Below the pieces are notes generated by a model. That model had not been told where the DNA came from. It ran no database searches and saw only the letters and a program-made list of their open reading frames with translations. Shown here piece after piece: positions 38,501 through 45,889 of a DNA stretch of 64,000 nucleotides (the stretch's first letter is position 1; the number at the start of each line of letters is the position of its first letter). A program made the position numbers and the translations under genes. Origin of the DNA: Hyalella azteca (Eukaryota > Arthropoda > Malacostraca > Amphipoda > Hyalellidae); assembly GCF_000764305.2 (NCBI RefSeq), contig NW_025947732.1, forward strand, positions 1,613-65,612, in the 5' to 3' direction.

Positions 38501-41500
38501 TAGGAGTAGTCATCAATACTAGCAGCAAGGTAGATATTAACTCCGTAGCGGTTTGGAGATTTCCGCTCTCTAGCTAGTAGATCGACGCAGGATTGGCCCT
38601 CCTTCTGAAGGTGCATCTTCTCCTCCGGTGTCTGCCTCCGTCTTCACAAGCTCGAGCGTCATCGTTTGTTTTCAAGATGACGCTCGTCTCGATTTCGTCT
38701 TGTACGTCCAAGTGTAATGAATGGCGTCCTCCATGGTTGTCGAGAAGTATTCGCCTCCACTCACATTTGGTGTTCATCTTTCCGCAGACGTCGCCGTAAA
38801 TAAGTTCGAGGACTTATCTCTTAAAGTGTCTTTCTTTACAGGAAACTTGGTTTTCGGACGTTATCCAAAGGCACGATCAGGTTGATTCTTAACATCATAA
38901 CTCAAGTCACGAACAAAATTTTCATTGCAGATCTTTTCCTAATTTTGAGCGCACGGTTGACAAAGTCTTCCGTGCCGTAGCTCATTGGAATCCACTTTGG
39001 TTTTCTTCGCGCAGTTACCCATATGTACACCCCACGCATCTCAAACTGATTCAAATCCAAATCCACATCTTTTAGTACCACAAACGATCTTGTCTGACAT
39101 GTGGAAAACACTGCATGTATATAGTCTCTATATTTTATCGTTTAGCCGGATCTGGCAACCCTCTTTAAATTGAATAAATTGTACTCGAGGACTTTTTTCA
39201 ATGTACACGGTTTAATTCTGTTTCCAGGCAATTTCACATAAAGTTCGAAGTCACCTGTTGAAACTGCAACAGTAGTGTGACCTTGATCTACCGCCACTTT
39301 GAAAAGTTTATGAAGAGCTTAGCGATTCATTAAGAGTTTGACGTCATTACACAGTGACACGTTGCCCCCATGGTCAACAATCAACTCTTCGTTCTTCACA
39401 TCAACAATAGAGCATTAAAATCTATAAGACCCACATTAGGCATTGCATCGGCAACATTAGAGGAATGTTTCTCCGTGAACTTAGGTTCACTTTTGTTCAA
39501 AGGGTTAGCCAGCAATTCTTCATGACATATCGCTGCTTCCCACCCTGAAAAGACATATTTGGAGATTTATCGTTTTTTTTTGTTGTTGCCAATGTAATAC
39601 ATAATGGAATTGATCAAAGAAATTTCACCGGAAGCAGTAGAATATTGTTTAAATTGTTCGTGGAGCTGACGTTCAGCGACAAGTTCCATTAGAGGAATTT
39701 CACCATTGGTTTGTAAGGCTGTAACCAACATGTCACACAATGGGGGAAAGCTTGCCAACAAATGTAGCGCACGTTCATCCTCAGAGATTGGATCACCAAT
39801 AACTAACTAGAAACTTACAATAGATAAATCTCCAATGACTTCATTGAAGATTTTGGTAACGCATTTCACATGTTCTTGAATTGTGCCTCAATCACTCAAC
39901 TTCTTTAAAGTGATTGAAGTGTATTTTAAAGTGTACCTCTCAGCTGCAAGTTATTGGCCCAAATTTTCTTCTGAAATTGGTTTGCTAATTTCTTTTAGAC
40001 AATTACTACAGGAACAACTGGATCGCCAGACAAACACAATAAGGAAATATCCACTAAATGTATAATTAAGGTGAAAGCCTTGTCTCTCCTAGTATTAAAT
40101 TTAGCAAGTTTGTCAGGCTCACTAGCTTCAAGAGGTGACTAAGAACCATCCACCAGGCACTACAAGTTCTCTTTAACGAGAGCCATTTTCCAAGTGGCCT
40201 AATTACCGCTCTTCGCAGCGTTATCACCGTGACTGTAGCTTCACTTGTCACTATATTCTAGTATACGTGCGCTCTCACTGTTAATAACAGATCCATACCG
40301 GAGTAGTAAAAGGTATTTATCTATGAGTAGTACGAAGTGTGTACCAAGACACAGTCATAGTACACATTCCAGCATCTGGGCCCATAACCTAAAATAATGC
40401 TGGTTTTGAAGCGTGCTGGCACGACTGAGACTACAAGGTTCAGGAAGGAATTGAAACAAGGAACTGAACAGGCAATGGACTTTAGCAAAATGATAGAGGT
40501 GCACGTTTACGTTACAACGTAAAATACAGTCTACATTTAAGAAGGCCGGATTATTGGAGTAACTTATTTATGTACGGACGGATCGAATAATTCGGAAAAC
40601 GCAAACAATCTTTAGCGCAATTCAACCACATCAACAATTTTTAATACTCAAATTTCATTTTTCCTACAGTTCTTCGGAGGCAATGGACTACTTATCTCCA
40701 CGCAGCAGTTTACGTGCCCGGCCAAACACGTACGACCCAATGTACAGGTCAACTCAGCACACCCCTCACCACTCCCGTCACCCTGCCGGGGCTGCGAGCC
40801 TCTCTAACAAATTCCATCCAATGATTCTGTCATCTCCCCACCGCTCCGACAAGGTTCTAGGTCTACCCAATGAATCCTATACGACCAATCGGCGCCCACA
40901 TTCCATTAGTATGAGCAAGAATGAAAGGTCAGTGCCGAAAGACTGCATGCACAAGCATCAAAAGTTAGTATCGACAGGCAGCGTGAGCAAACATGAAAAG
41001 TCAATACCGAGGGAGACATCCGCCTCCAAAACGCTAGACCGCCGCTCCATACGCTGTCCCGCTCATGGAGACAATTCTCAGAATTCTCAACCGCACCTCT
41101 CTGATTCTAGACCCTGTTCTCTTCCTGAATGTGGACATCATTTCAATCTTGAGCTAATTTCGGGGCCTGCGATTCCGTCTGAATTTGAGTCCCGTTCTGA
41201 GCATACAACTCAGTTTGAACCATTAGTCAGTATAGGATCAAAACCTCCTTTAAGCCATGTGTATCATTCTGCTTCCAAATCCAACCATGGGAATGCTTCA
41301 CATTCTCGAAAGATTCCCCATCTGGGACTACTTTCGAATTCTAAGGATGAGATGCATTTTTCCCGGCAATCTAATGATTTATGGATGCAGAAAAATCCAC
41401 ATCTTACTTCTTCGACTTCATCGTCACGAAAACATCTAGATGGACACGGCAAATGGATTGAAGATACAAGCCCTCGTAAAAACAGAGACCATCCTACACT

Positions 41501-41777
41501 TGTTAATTGTCACTACCCGCCGATTTCTGATTCTCGTCCCACACCACGCTCTGAGTTATCATTAACCTCTAATATACATAAAGGGAAGAACCAGAAAATT
41601 AGTCGGGAGTGTAGCGGCAAAGATAAACACTCCTGCAATCAGTCAATTTCTAATCACCGTTTTGGGACGACTTCTTCTATTGACCAGGCAGCATCAACGT
41701 TGCCTGACACTCACAATGCTTCTCTTTCTGATACTTCGGGTTTCTCATCCGGTTACGGTTTGACCGTTACGCAGTAG
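20156..41777 (+). CDS. Atypical rhodopsin-like (class A) G protein-coupled receptor, 7 coding exons, 778 aa
   Basis: Spliced gene: 20156-20569, 23745-23981, 27397-27491, 29120-29218, 30727-30978, 36775-36906, 40670-41777. All junctions are GT/AG, the phases (0,0,2,2,2,2) fit without a stop, and the sum is 779 codons. The product is a seven-helix plasma-membrane receptor with a 45-residue outside N-terminus (sequon Asn34-Asp-Thr). Class A marks are Asn70 (1.50), Pro113 (2.59), Cys131 paired with ECL2 Cys230, Arg156 (3.50), Pro253 (5.50) and Pro361 (6.50). Divergent sites are Asn104 for Asp2.50, LRY for DRY, CLLP for CWxP and TAALH (399-403) for NPxxY. Intracellular loop 3 is long (about 270-340), and so is the Ser/His-rich tail from about 411. 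I cannot name the ligand or the orthologue. The motif losses suggest constitutive, G-protein-independent or decoy behaviour, which is inference only. A polyadenylation signal follows at 42056. Confidence 0.85.
20938..20966. repeat. Perfect 13-bp hairpin with 3-nt loop
   Basis: TATCGATGATACG, loop AAG, then the exact inverted copy. It lies in intron 1 in a slightly GC-richer block. It could be a structured RNA element or the remnant of a palindromic insertion. Confidence 0.7.
21835..22270. repeat. Degenerate tandem repeat, about 58-bp period, 7 units or so
   Basis: Recurring words in order are TTGGGACT, CTTGACCTTTTTCAGACG, ATCGTCCCA, GTGTGGGCTTTAGGG and ACAATTTTGG, at about 55-62 base spacing within intron 1. 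Units are strongly diverged with small indels. Confidence 0.75.
23745..23981 (+). CDS. GPCR exon 2: TM3, intracellular loop 2, TM4
   Basis: Encodes residues 139-217 in phase 0. TM3 continues to ILRYRSIL, with Arg156 exactly 25 residues after Cys131, fixing it as Arg3.50 although the preceding acid is Leu. Loop 2 is long and charged. TM4 follows with a Trp-rich LWPVMLLWLSLLLLVTP, including the common Thr-Pro near its outer end. The acceptor is TTTCCCTCTCAG|GATG and the donor CTTACAA|GTGAGT. Confidence 0.85.
23982..27396 (+). other. Intron 2 of the GPCR gene
   Basis: Donor GTGAGT, acceptor TTTTTTGCTACAG. AT-rich, with no gene or clear repeat recognised. Confidence 0.75.
27397..27491 (+). CDS. 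GPCR exon 3: extracellular loop 2 and start of TM5
   Basis: Encodes residues 218-248 plus two bases of codon 249. WGGVGMCIVDED supplies Cys230, the expected disulfide partner of Cys131. The end (LYNRALMII) enters TM5. The donor is ATTATCAT|GTGAGT in phase 2. The 3' part of this exon with its donor is duplicated in tandem downstream. Confidence 0.82.
27462..27890. repeat. 131-bp tandem duplication of the exon 3 donor region, 3 copies plus a decayed fourth
   Basis: Copy 1 starts at 27462 and includes the last 30 exonic bases and the donor. Copy 2 starts at 27593 and copy 3 at 27724, each exactly 131 bases on, with a weaker copy near 27848. ACAACAGAGCC and TGATTATCATGTGAGTAT are kept in copies 1 and 2. 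Copy 3 has GATGATTATGAT-like exon sequence followed by GTAAGT. Copies 2 and 3 thus retain consensus donors. Reading past the first donor meets TGA at once, so only copy 1 works as exon end in the normal frame. Confidence 0.88.
27926..27958. repeat. 13-bp inverted repeat with 7-nt loop
   Basis: ATTTAGTTATCTA, loop ATTTAAC, then the exact inverted copy, in intron 3 just after the donor duplications. AT-rich, so chance is possible, but 13 perfect pairs are notable. Confidence 0.6.
28796..28985 (+). repeat. Dispersed repeat with GTCC/GTCT microsatellite core, copy 2
   Basis: Matches the reverse complement of 4531-4700: CACTATTGTGCTCG, then a (GTCC/GTCT)n run at about 28854-28910, then TTTTCGTCGACGAGAAAATG and CACTCACTGCAGTGGGTACT. 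It lies inside intron 3 of the GPCR gene. Confidence 0.75.
29120..29218 (+). CDS. GPCR exon 4: TM5 and start of intracellular loop 3
   Basis: Completes Met249 and encodes 250-281. YAAPLLLSGLLLFKTHARL carries Pro253 (5.50) and ends in a basic stretch at the inner face, as usual. The Tyr of position 5.58 is Leu here. The acceptor is CCCTAG|GTATGC and the donor CATGG|GTACGT, phase 2 at both ends. Confidence 0.82.
29219..30726 (+). other. Intron 4 of the GPCR gene
   Basis: Donor GTACGT, acceptor TTTATTTTTACAG. It has a 28-bp tandem repeat near its 3' end and nothing else recognised. Confidence 0.75.
30602..30687. repeat. 28-bp tandem repeat, 3 units
   Basis: TTTGCACCCTTAACC followed by a TAAATGAATA-type half, repeated with GCACCC at 30603, 30631 and 30659. 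It lies about 40 bases upstream of the exon 5 acceptor, within the branch-point region of intron 4. Confidence 0.85.
30727..30978 (+). CDS. GPCR exon 5: intracellular loop 3 and TM6
   Basis: Completes Gly282 and encodes 283-365. The first 55 residues are polar (Thr, Ser, Pro, Glu, Gly) and form the long third intracellular loop. TM6 starts around FQLRLQVHF (340-348) and reaches LCLLPLMVL, where Pro361 is 6.50 and the toggle Trp is Leu359. The acceptor is TTTTTACAG|CAACC and the donor CTTAG|GTGAGA in phase 2. An alternative upstream AG (CTTTCAG near 30700) would break the frame. Confidence 0.83.
30979..36774 (+). other. Intron 5 of the GPCR gene
   Basis: Donor GTGAGA. Its 3' two fifths are the 52-bp splice-acceptor minisatellite. 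The first 3.4 kb is AT-rich with no gene seen. A slightly GC-richer block at 34117-34412 has a minus-strand frame with no recognisable similarity. Confidence 0.78.
34413..36774. repeat. 52-bp minisatellite, about 44 units, each carrying a 3' splice-site-like motif
   Basis: The unit reads GCTCCCAATAACGTTACCCT, then CCACCTCCCTCAAGGCTCCT, then GCGCAGCACGTT. Two main variants have GGCTCCTGCGCA or GGCTGGTGCGCA. The pyrimidine run plus CAAG ending each unit matches the real acceptor of exon 6, and the GGTGCGCA variant matches the first bases of that exon. The array is broken once near 36020-36115 by unrelated sequence with a TTCTA run. Some units are shortened. Because 52 is not a multiple of three, the translation cycles through three frames. 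Confidence 0.95.
36775..36906 (+). CDS. GPCR exon 6: extracellular loop 3 and TM7
   Basis: Completes Arg366 (AG|G) and encodes 367-409. Loop 3 is short with an NLS sequon (370-372). TM7 spans about 383-405 and contains FVWLALLQTLTTAALHL; TAALH sits where NPxxY is expected. HRPI follows, as in a start of helix 8. The exon is GC-rich compared with its surroundings. Its acceptor, CCTCCCTCAAG, is the last of the 52-bp repeat motifs, so the exon start grows directly out of the array. The donor is CCAAT|GTACGT, phase 2. Confidence 0.82.
37290..37500 (-). pseudogene. copia RNase H fragment
   Basis: A minus-strand frame near 37380-37440 reads SGFSDADFAGDSADRKSTSD, the classic Asp-rich opening of copia RNase H. 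Frameshifts and stops follow at once, so it is inactive. Confidence 0.8.
37600..37680 (-). pseudogene. Second, displaced copy of the copia RT start
   Basis: 37621-37673 closely matches 38461-38513 (the shared stretch includes ATTGCTGGCTTCCATTTCT). Both encode WKPAM-(N/D)AEM on the minus strand. It lies between RT and RNase H, where an RT start does not belong, which points to a nested or duplicated fragment. Confidence 0.75.
37800..38515 (-). pseudogene. copia reverse transcriptase fragment
   Basis: Starts with the conserved WKPAMNAEMYSMMKNKIWDL and then KLPDGK...WVFQKI in broken frames. Near 37920 there is VHVGDILIAGKS, corresponding to the YVDD catalytic box with the second Asp changed to Gly-Asp order. 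Several stops; inactive. Confidence 0.8.
38178..38212. repeat. Perfect 15-bp inverted repeat with 5-nt loop
   Basis: TGCAGCTGGACTATC, loop ATTTC, then the exact inverted copy, inside the copia RT remnant. It probably arose by a local inversion-duplication in the decayed element. Confidence 0.8.
38560..39200 (-). pseudogene. copia integrase fragment
   Basis: In the minus strand, LELIYGDVCGKMNTK matches the start of the copia integrase core, where the first catalytic Asp lies. Upstream, RHGRLCQPCAQN may be a remnant of the His-Cys binding region. Frameshifted with stops. Confidence 0.72.
39240..39420 (-). pseudogene. copia protease region remnant
   Basis: The minus strand encodes ELIVDHGGNVSLCNDVKLL, aligned by position and flanking residues with the retropepsin active site (DSGA), followed by a segment with VKLPGN as in copia. 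The DSG is DHG, so the site is dead. Confidence 0.6.
39560..40260 (-). pseudogene. copia Gag-like fragment
   Basis: The N-terminal part has ATWKMALVKENL and KFNTRRDKAFTLI in one frame with stops. The C-terminal part has LLASFPPLCDMLVTALQTNG style sequence and LVAERQLHEQ, matching the Gag domain of Ty1/copia elements. Interrupted reading frame, inactive. Confidence 0.75.
40376..40389 (-). other. copia primer-binding site, tRNA-iMet internal (anticodon) region
   Basis: The plus strand reads CTGGGCCCATAACC, identical to the anticodon stem-loop stretch of eukaryotic initiator tRNA-Met. On the element's sense (minus) strand the site is therefore complementary to an internal part of that tRNA. Copia-type elements are known to prime from a half tRNA-iMet at this region rather than from the 3' end. 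It lies just upstream of the Gag remnant, as required. Confidence 0.8.
40670..41777 (+). CDS. GPCR exon 7: cytoplasmic C-terminal tail and stop
   Basis: Completes Ile410 (AT|T), then SSEA and 364 further residues to TAG at 41775. The tail is hydrophilic, rich in Ser, His, Pro, Asn and Arg, has no membrane segment or recognised domain, and is probably disordered. Many Ser/Thr clusters (SSTSSSRK, SLSDTSGFSSGYG near the end) could be kinase and arrestin sites. The open frame across 1.1 kb in AT-rich DNA supports coding. It could also be read as a separate gene starting at the ATG at 40683, but the acceptor TTTTTCCTACAG and the matching phase favour the exon. Confidence 0.82.
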
Positions 41778-42055
41778 AATTATTCCATAGATTTAACTAC
41801 ATCAGGAGAAGCTCCAATATTTCCGCACTTTGACTCCGATTGCTTCATCTGGTACTATTATTTCACTTTTGTACTGTTATGAATTATTCTTATGTACCAC
41901 TATCTCCTGGAAAAAACATTTCGTGGTATGCATATGCACCACTTCGGAGTCAGTGTATTCAACACTTAACAACAACCTCTACATGAACAACAAGAAAGAT
42001 AGCGTCATCTAATTAAAAGAATTTCTGAGCTACTCTGTTAAAAAATTACTGAGCT

Positions 42056-42061
42056 AATAAA
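42056..42061 (+). terminator. Polyadenylation signal AATAAA of the GPCR gene
   Basis: Canonical AATAAA 279 bases after the stop codon, followed within 40 bases by a T/G-containing stretch. It is the first canonical signal after the stop, so the 3' UTR would be about 300 bases. Confidence 0.6.
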
Positions 42062-45000
42062 GTTTAGATGTCAGTCTGGAAAAAAATTGTAGCATTAACT
42101 CAATGTGGCTGTACTGTATGTAACTTTTTTATCAGAGTCGATTGACGTGTTTTAATTTCTGAACTGGGTCGTAAAAAAACTAAGGGTTACAATGTAAGAA
42201 AACCTCAAATTTTGAATCCTTCGACCTTCCGTATTTAAAAATCAGATTCCCATATTATGAAAGAGCTATCAACCTCAGAGGCTGGCGGCAAATAATTGTT
42301 CATATCAATCTCAAATATTACATTTTACTTATCCAATTTATTACGATCGGAACTTCCAATTTTTCAATAATTACACTGCAATAATTCTTTCCACAAAATC
42401 AAGTTTTAACAATTAATTATAGGACATAAATTTCAACTCTAGAGCATAATGAATTTTTTGGAAACAGTTTTTTAACAAACTGAGAAGAGAAGTATCAGAA
42501 AGAGAAGTATTCGAAAATTCTTTCAATACACGTTTACACATCCCATGCTACGAAGAAAATTAGAAAAAATAACAAAGAAAATTGCTTCATCCTGGCAATA
42601 AGTGCACGAAGGATTCTACAGTATTTTTCCCGCCGGACCCAAATACGGTTAAGGTGTCATCAGGCACCAGACATCAAGGATGAATAATATTTTGTGCAAT
42701 ATTTTTTGTATACATTTGAGGCCCAAGCACTATATAGGAGTTGAAATGCAAATGCCTATTTAAGGGACTAAATGCACGAGAAGCCTGAATTGTATCTAAA
42801 AATCAATTTAATCTGTCTTTGTGGTAGTGATTTTTTGGCGCTAAGTGCGCTTATATAACAAAAATTTATAGAACGCGTTATTCATAACAATTTCAGTTAA
42901 AAATTTAATCCATGCAAGGTTTGGATTTCAACACTTAAAGCGTCCTCGGAACGATAAATTTGTCAATTTGGTTCGATTCTAGCTTTCTGTGGATTTAATT
43001 GCAATTAACAATGTTTTATGCTTGAAGCTCAATATAATTGCTGGGAATTCAGGATAGGATGGACAACTCCGAAAAATTCTTACTTTATGCGGCGAAACTT
43101 AGTCGTAAAATTTGTCTACAATTATCACGCGTTCTACAATATTTGTGCAAGGAACAATGCTGTCAACCAAATATGTCATGCTTGGTTGTAGTAATTAAAT
43201 TGGCAGGGTAAAAGGTGAAAAAACATAAAAAATTACCCATACAATCAGTCAGCTTACTAAATATTCGAGGGCCTGGCTATTGAAATAATATTAAAATGAA
43301 TTCCCATTGAATTCGCGTGATATTTATATTTCATTTTGTAAATATCTCAGGAATAACATGTGCTAAACGAAAAAAACATTGCCAAAGAACGTCGAGCCGT
43401 ATCCAACAATACATTTCGTAGAAATACATTGAAAATTTGAAGCTCAAATTTATTGCTATCATTGCATCTTCTTTGTCATTTGCGGTGAACTTTGCAACAT
43501 AAAAAAAGAAGTATTAAACACAGGATTAAAATCAATTGGATAGGTGGATTGCCAATCGATAAATAACAGACGATTGCAGTGATCGAGGGATGATTTCTGT
43601 TGGAGCTGTAGCTACAAATCTCGTGTATATATTTATAAATAATTAATTCTTCTTGTCTCCTTAATGCTGATAATTCATCTCTTTCCTCTTTTTGTATTAA
43701 CAAATAAGCGTGTCGGGCCAAACATTAGATACTAATTGGGCTTTAAATACCGTCAGTCCTGTTCACATATCCCAGCATGTGGAACATGTCTCAAGTGGCA
43801 AATTCAGCTTCCTATATAAACTCTTAGAGAATGATTCTTCCTTCCTATGTATTACTTTTATTTATTACTCGAAAAATTTTCACTGATTTCTCCCGGGAAC
43901 AAATATTCTCTTTCAAAATGTGAATTTAGGCAATTTTTAGCCTGTTCCGTAATGAAATTAGATTTACAGATTTTAACGGTGCCCAAATGAAAAGAAAATT
44001 TCGAGCCTTCACGATCGTGTATGGGCACGAGAAGAAAAATATCATGCGATCAGGTACAAATTTTCTTCAAGATTGAGTGTTGCTTGGATCTGCAGGATAT
44101 TTTGCGACAGCATCATCGAATTTCTTTAAAAATTCGTGTCATTCGGCACGTGTTAATAATCTCCCGTATATTCAAATTCATATACCATTCGGCCCGTGTT
44201 AATAATCTCCCGTATATTAAAATTCATAAATAGTCTCCAGATCTATTTGAAGAATTATCATGTGTGTATTGAAATGTTCTCAACGTCTTTCATGTCTATT
44301 ATTAATTCGTAATTTATAATTGAAACTACTATAAGGTACATTTACATTCTTCCTAACAACACTACGTTTTCTTTGAAATTACTTGTGATCTTCTAAATGA
44401 ACTGAACCTCCGAGCGCGATAGTACCGAATTCGAGTGATACTGTGATAGAGATACGCAGTCCTTTAATTAGGAACCTCAGGTTCGTCAGTGGCCATTTCG
44501 TCTGTCAATTGTCATTTTTATATTGTATCGTAAGGAGCTTGCAGGTGCATTGATTATTATATGGATAAAATGTGGCCTCGGAAAGAAGCGCTTATATATA
44601 CAGACGTCCGTTCATTATATTAAGTGCTTTACATCACTTCCTTGTAGTGGAACTCCCAGTTAAGAGCGATGATCATACATAATATTACTTTACTTCACTT
44701 ATAATTTTATAAGTGAAGTAAAATAACTATACGATAAAGAAAAATTTCTATTGTTGTTGTAATATTTTAAAATTCTATCAAGAGAGGAATTTAAATAAAC
44801 CAAATTTATTTAAATTCAAGGAATCAAATAATTGAATAGAAAAAATATATCTGGAATTACCTACTCATATAATGAAATTCATTTATATTTCACTCAAGAT
44901 GTAAGAACATGAAATTGGGTCTAAGTATTAGAAAATGATAAAATTAAAACACAAAAAAATTTAAAACATAATATATGTTATCAAGCTAACAAAACCTATT

Positions 45001-45600
45001 TAATTATGCACCATTATTGATTTAATTGGCAGATGTGAATAGAAATTCGAAAATATAAACTAACGAGAATACCGCACTCAGCGTGTGGCGGTACTGAGGA
45101 AGAAAATAGATTCGTTTGCATGCGTACAGTACATGGCCTATGCTGCACTGCGCTGCCTCTCTAACAAGTCATTTCACTTTATTTGTACGTGCTCTGAATT
45201 CTCAAGATATTTCACAAGATTTTGAATTCTCAAGATATTTGAGAATATCTTGAATTCTCATGATATATTTTCATGTTGGTTAAAAAGTTTTTATAGCTAA
45301 TCACTTATCTGCAAGTATTTTAATTAATTTAACAACTACAGAACAATTTTTAACATTCATTAGAATGAGCGTGAATTAGATAATAATTATTAGGAGAACG
45401 CGATTTAGAGGGAATAGAAGCAGGAACGTTCAGGGTGCCACGTGTTGCCTATCTTGAAGTGATGAAATTCTTAGTAGTTTTTATTGATATGTTTAGACTT
45501 ACAATGTGAGTTTTTCACAATAAGGATTACAAAATGCTATATTTAAAATAAAAGAAAGTACTTATATCATTAGTCTGCTTATATCGCAAGTTCACAAGGA
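42062..45600. other. AT-rich intergenic DNA
   Basis: No gene seen. A direct duplication of about 55 bases containing GTGTTAATAATCTCCCGTAT occurs at roughly 44140-44230. Confidence 0.55.
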
Positions 45601-45889
45601 ATTTAAAAGCAAAGAAAACGCCAAGAAAATTCACCATATCGATATTGAAAACGTTTCGGAGTCCAGCTCCATCATCAGTTCTCCCCTAGGACTAAGTTGT
45701 TTATAACTAGTCCTGTTTATTTCGATATAATGTTAGGTCTTGTTTAGGTTTTATGTCTGTCTTTGAATTTTGACTTTTAAAGTGATTTTATTCATTTTTA
45801 GTTTAGTCGAACTGATGATGGAGCTGGACTCCGAAACGTTTTCAATATCGATATGGTGAATTTTCTTGGCGTTTTCTTTGCTTTTAAAT
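45601..45889. mobile_element. Perfect 81-bp inverted repeat with hammerhead-like core, 127-bp spacer
   Basis: Arms 45601-45681 and 45809-45889 are exact reverse complements over 81 bases. Inside the right arm (plus strand) is CTGATGA (45812-45818), a 4-bp stem GGAG/CTCC around CTGGA, then GAAAC (45833-45837): the conserved CUGANGA...GAAA core of a hammerhead ribozyme. The left arm carries the same on the minus strand. Motifs of this form are known at the ends of Penelope-like retroelements. No RT frame is present, so it is at most a terminal or non-autonomous remnant. The cleavage triplet and stem I are weak. Confidence 0.7.

Larger units (their letters stand above)
37290..40389 (-). mobile_element. 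Decayed Ty1/copia retrotransposon, antisense in intron 6
   Basis: On the minus strand, from high to low coordinates, the copia gene order is visible though broken by stops and frameshifts: the primer-binding site; Gag with a YANWK-like segment (ATWKMALVKENL) and PPLCDMLVTALQTNGEIPL; a protease remnant with VDHG for the active-site DSG; integrase with LELIYGDVCGKMNTK; RT with WKPAMNAEMYSMMKNKIWDL; an altered YVDD (VHVGDILIAG); and RNase H with GFSDADFAGDSADRKSTS. About 3.1 kb remains, shorter than a full element, so parts are deleted. No LTR pair was identified. It lies opposite to the host gene, the orientation least likely to disturb splicing. Confidence 0.85.
36907..40669 (+). other. Intron 6 of the GPCR gene
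   Basis: Donor GTACGT, acceptor TTTTTCCTACAG. Nearly all of it is a decayed copia element in antisense orientation. Confidence 0.78.

Noticed and set aside
40683..41777. Independent gene of 364 codons starting at an ATG
   Set aside because: An acceptor (TTTTTCCTACAG) lies 13 bases upstream, and its phase matches the exon 6 donor exactly, so a terminal exon of the receptor is the better model.
42968..42980. GGTTCGATTC resembling a tRNA B box
   Set aside because: No A box at a suitable distance and no acceptor or T stem can be formed around it.
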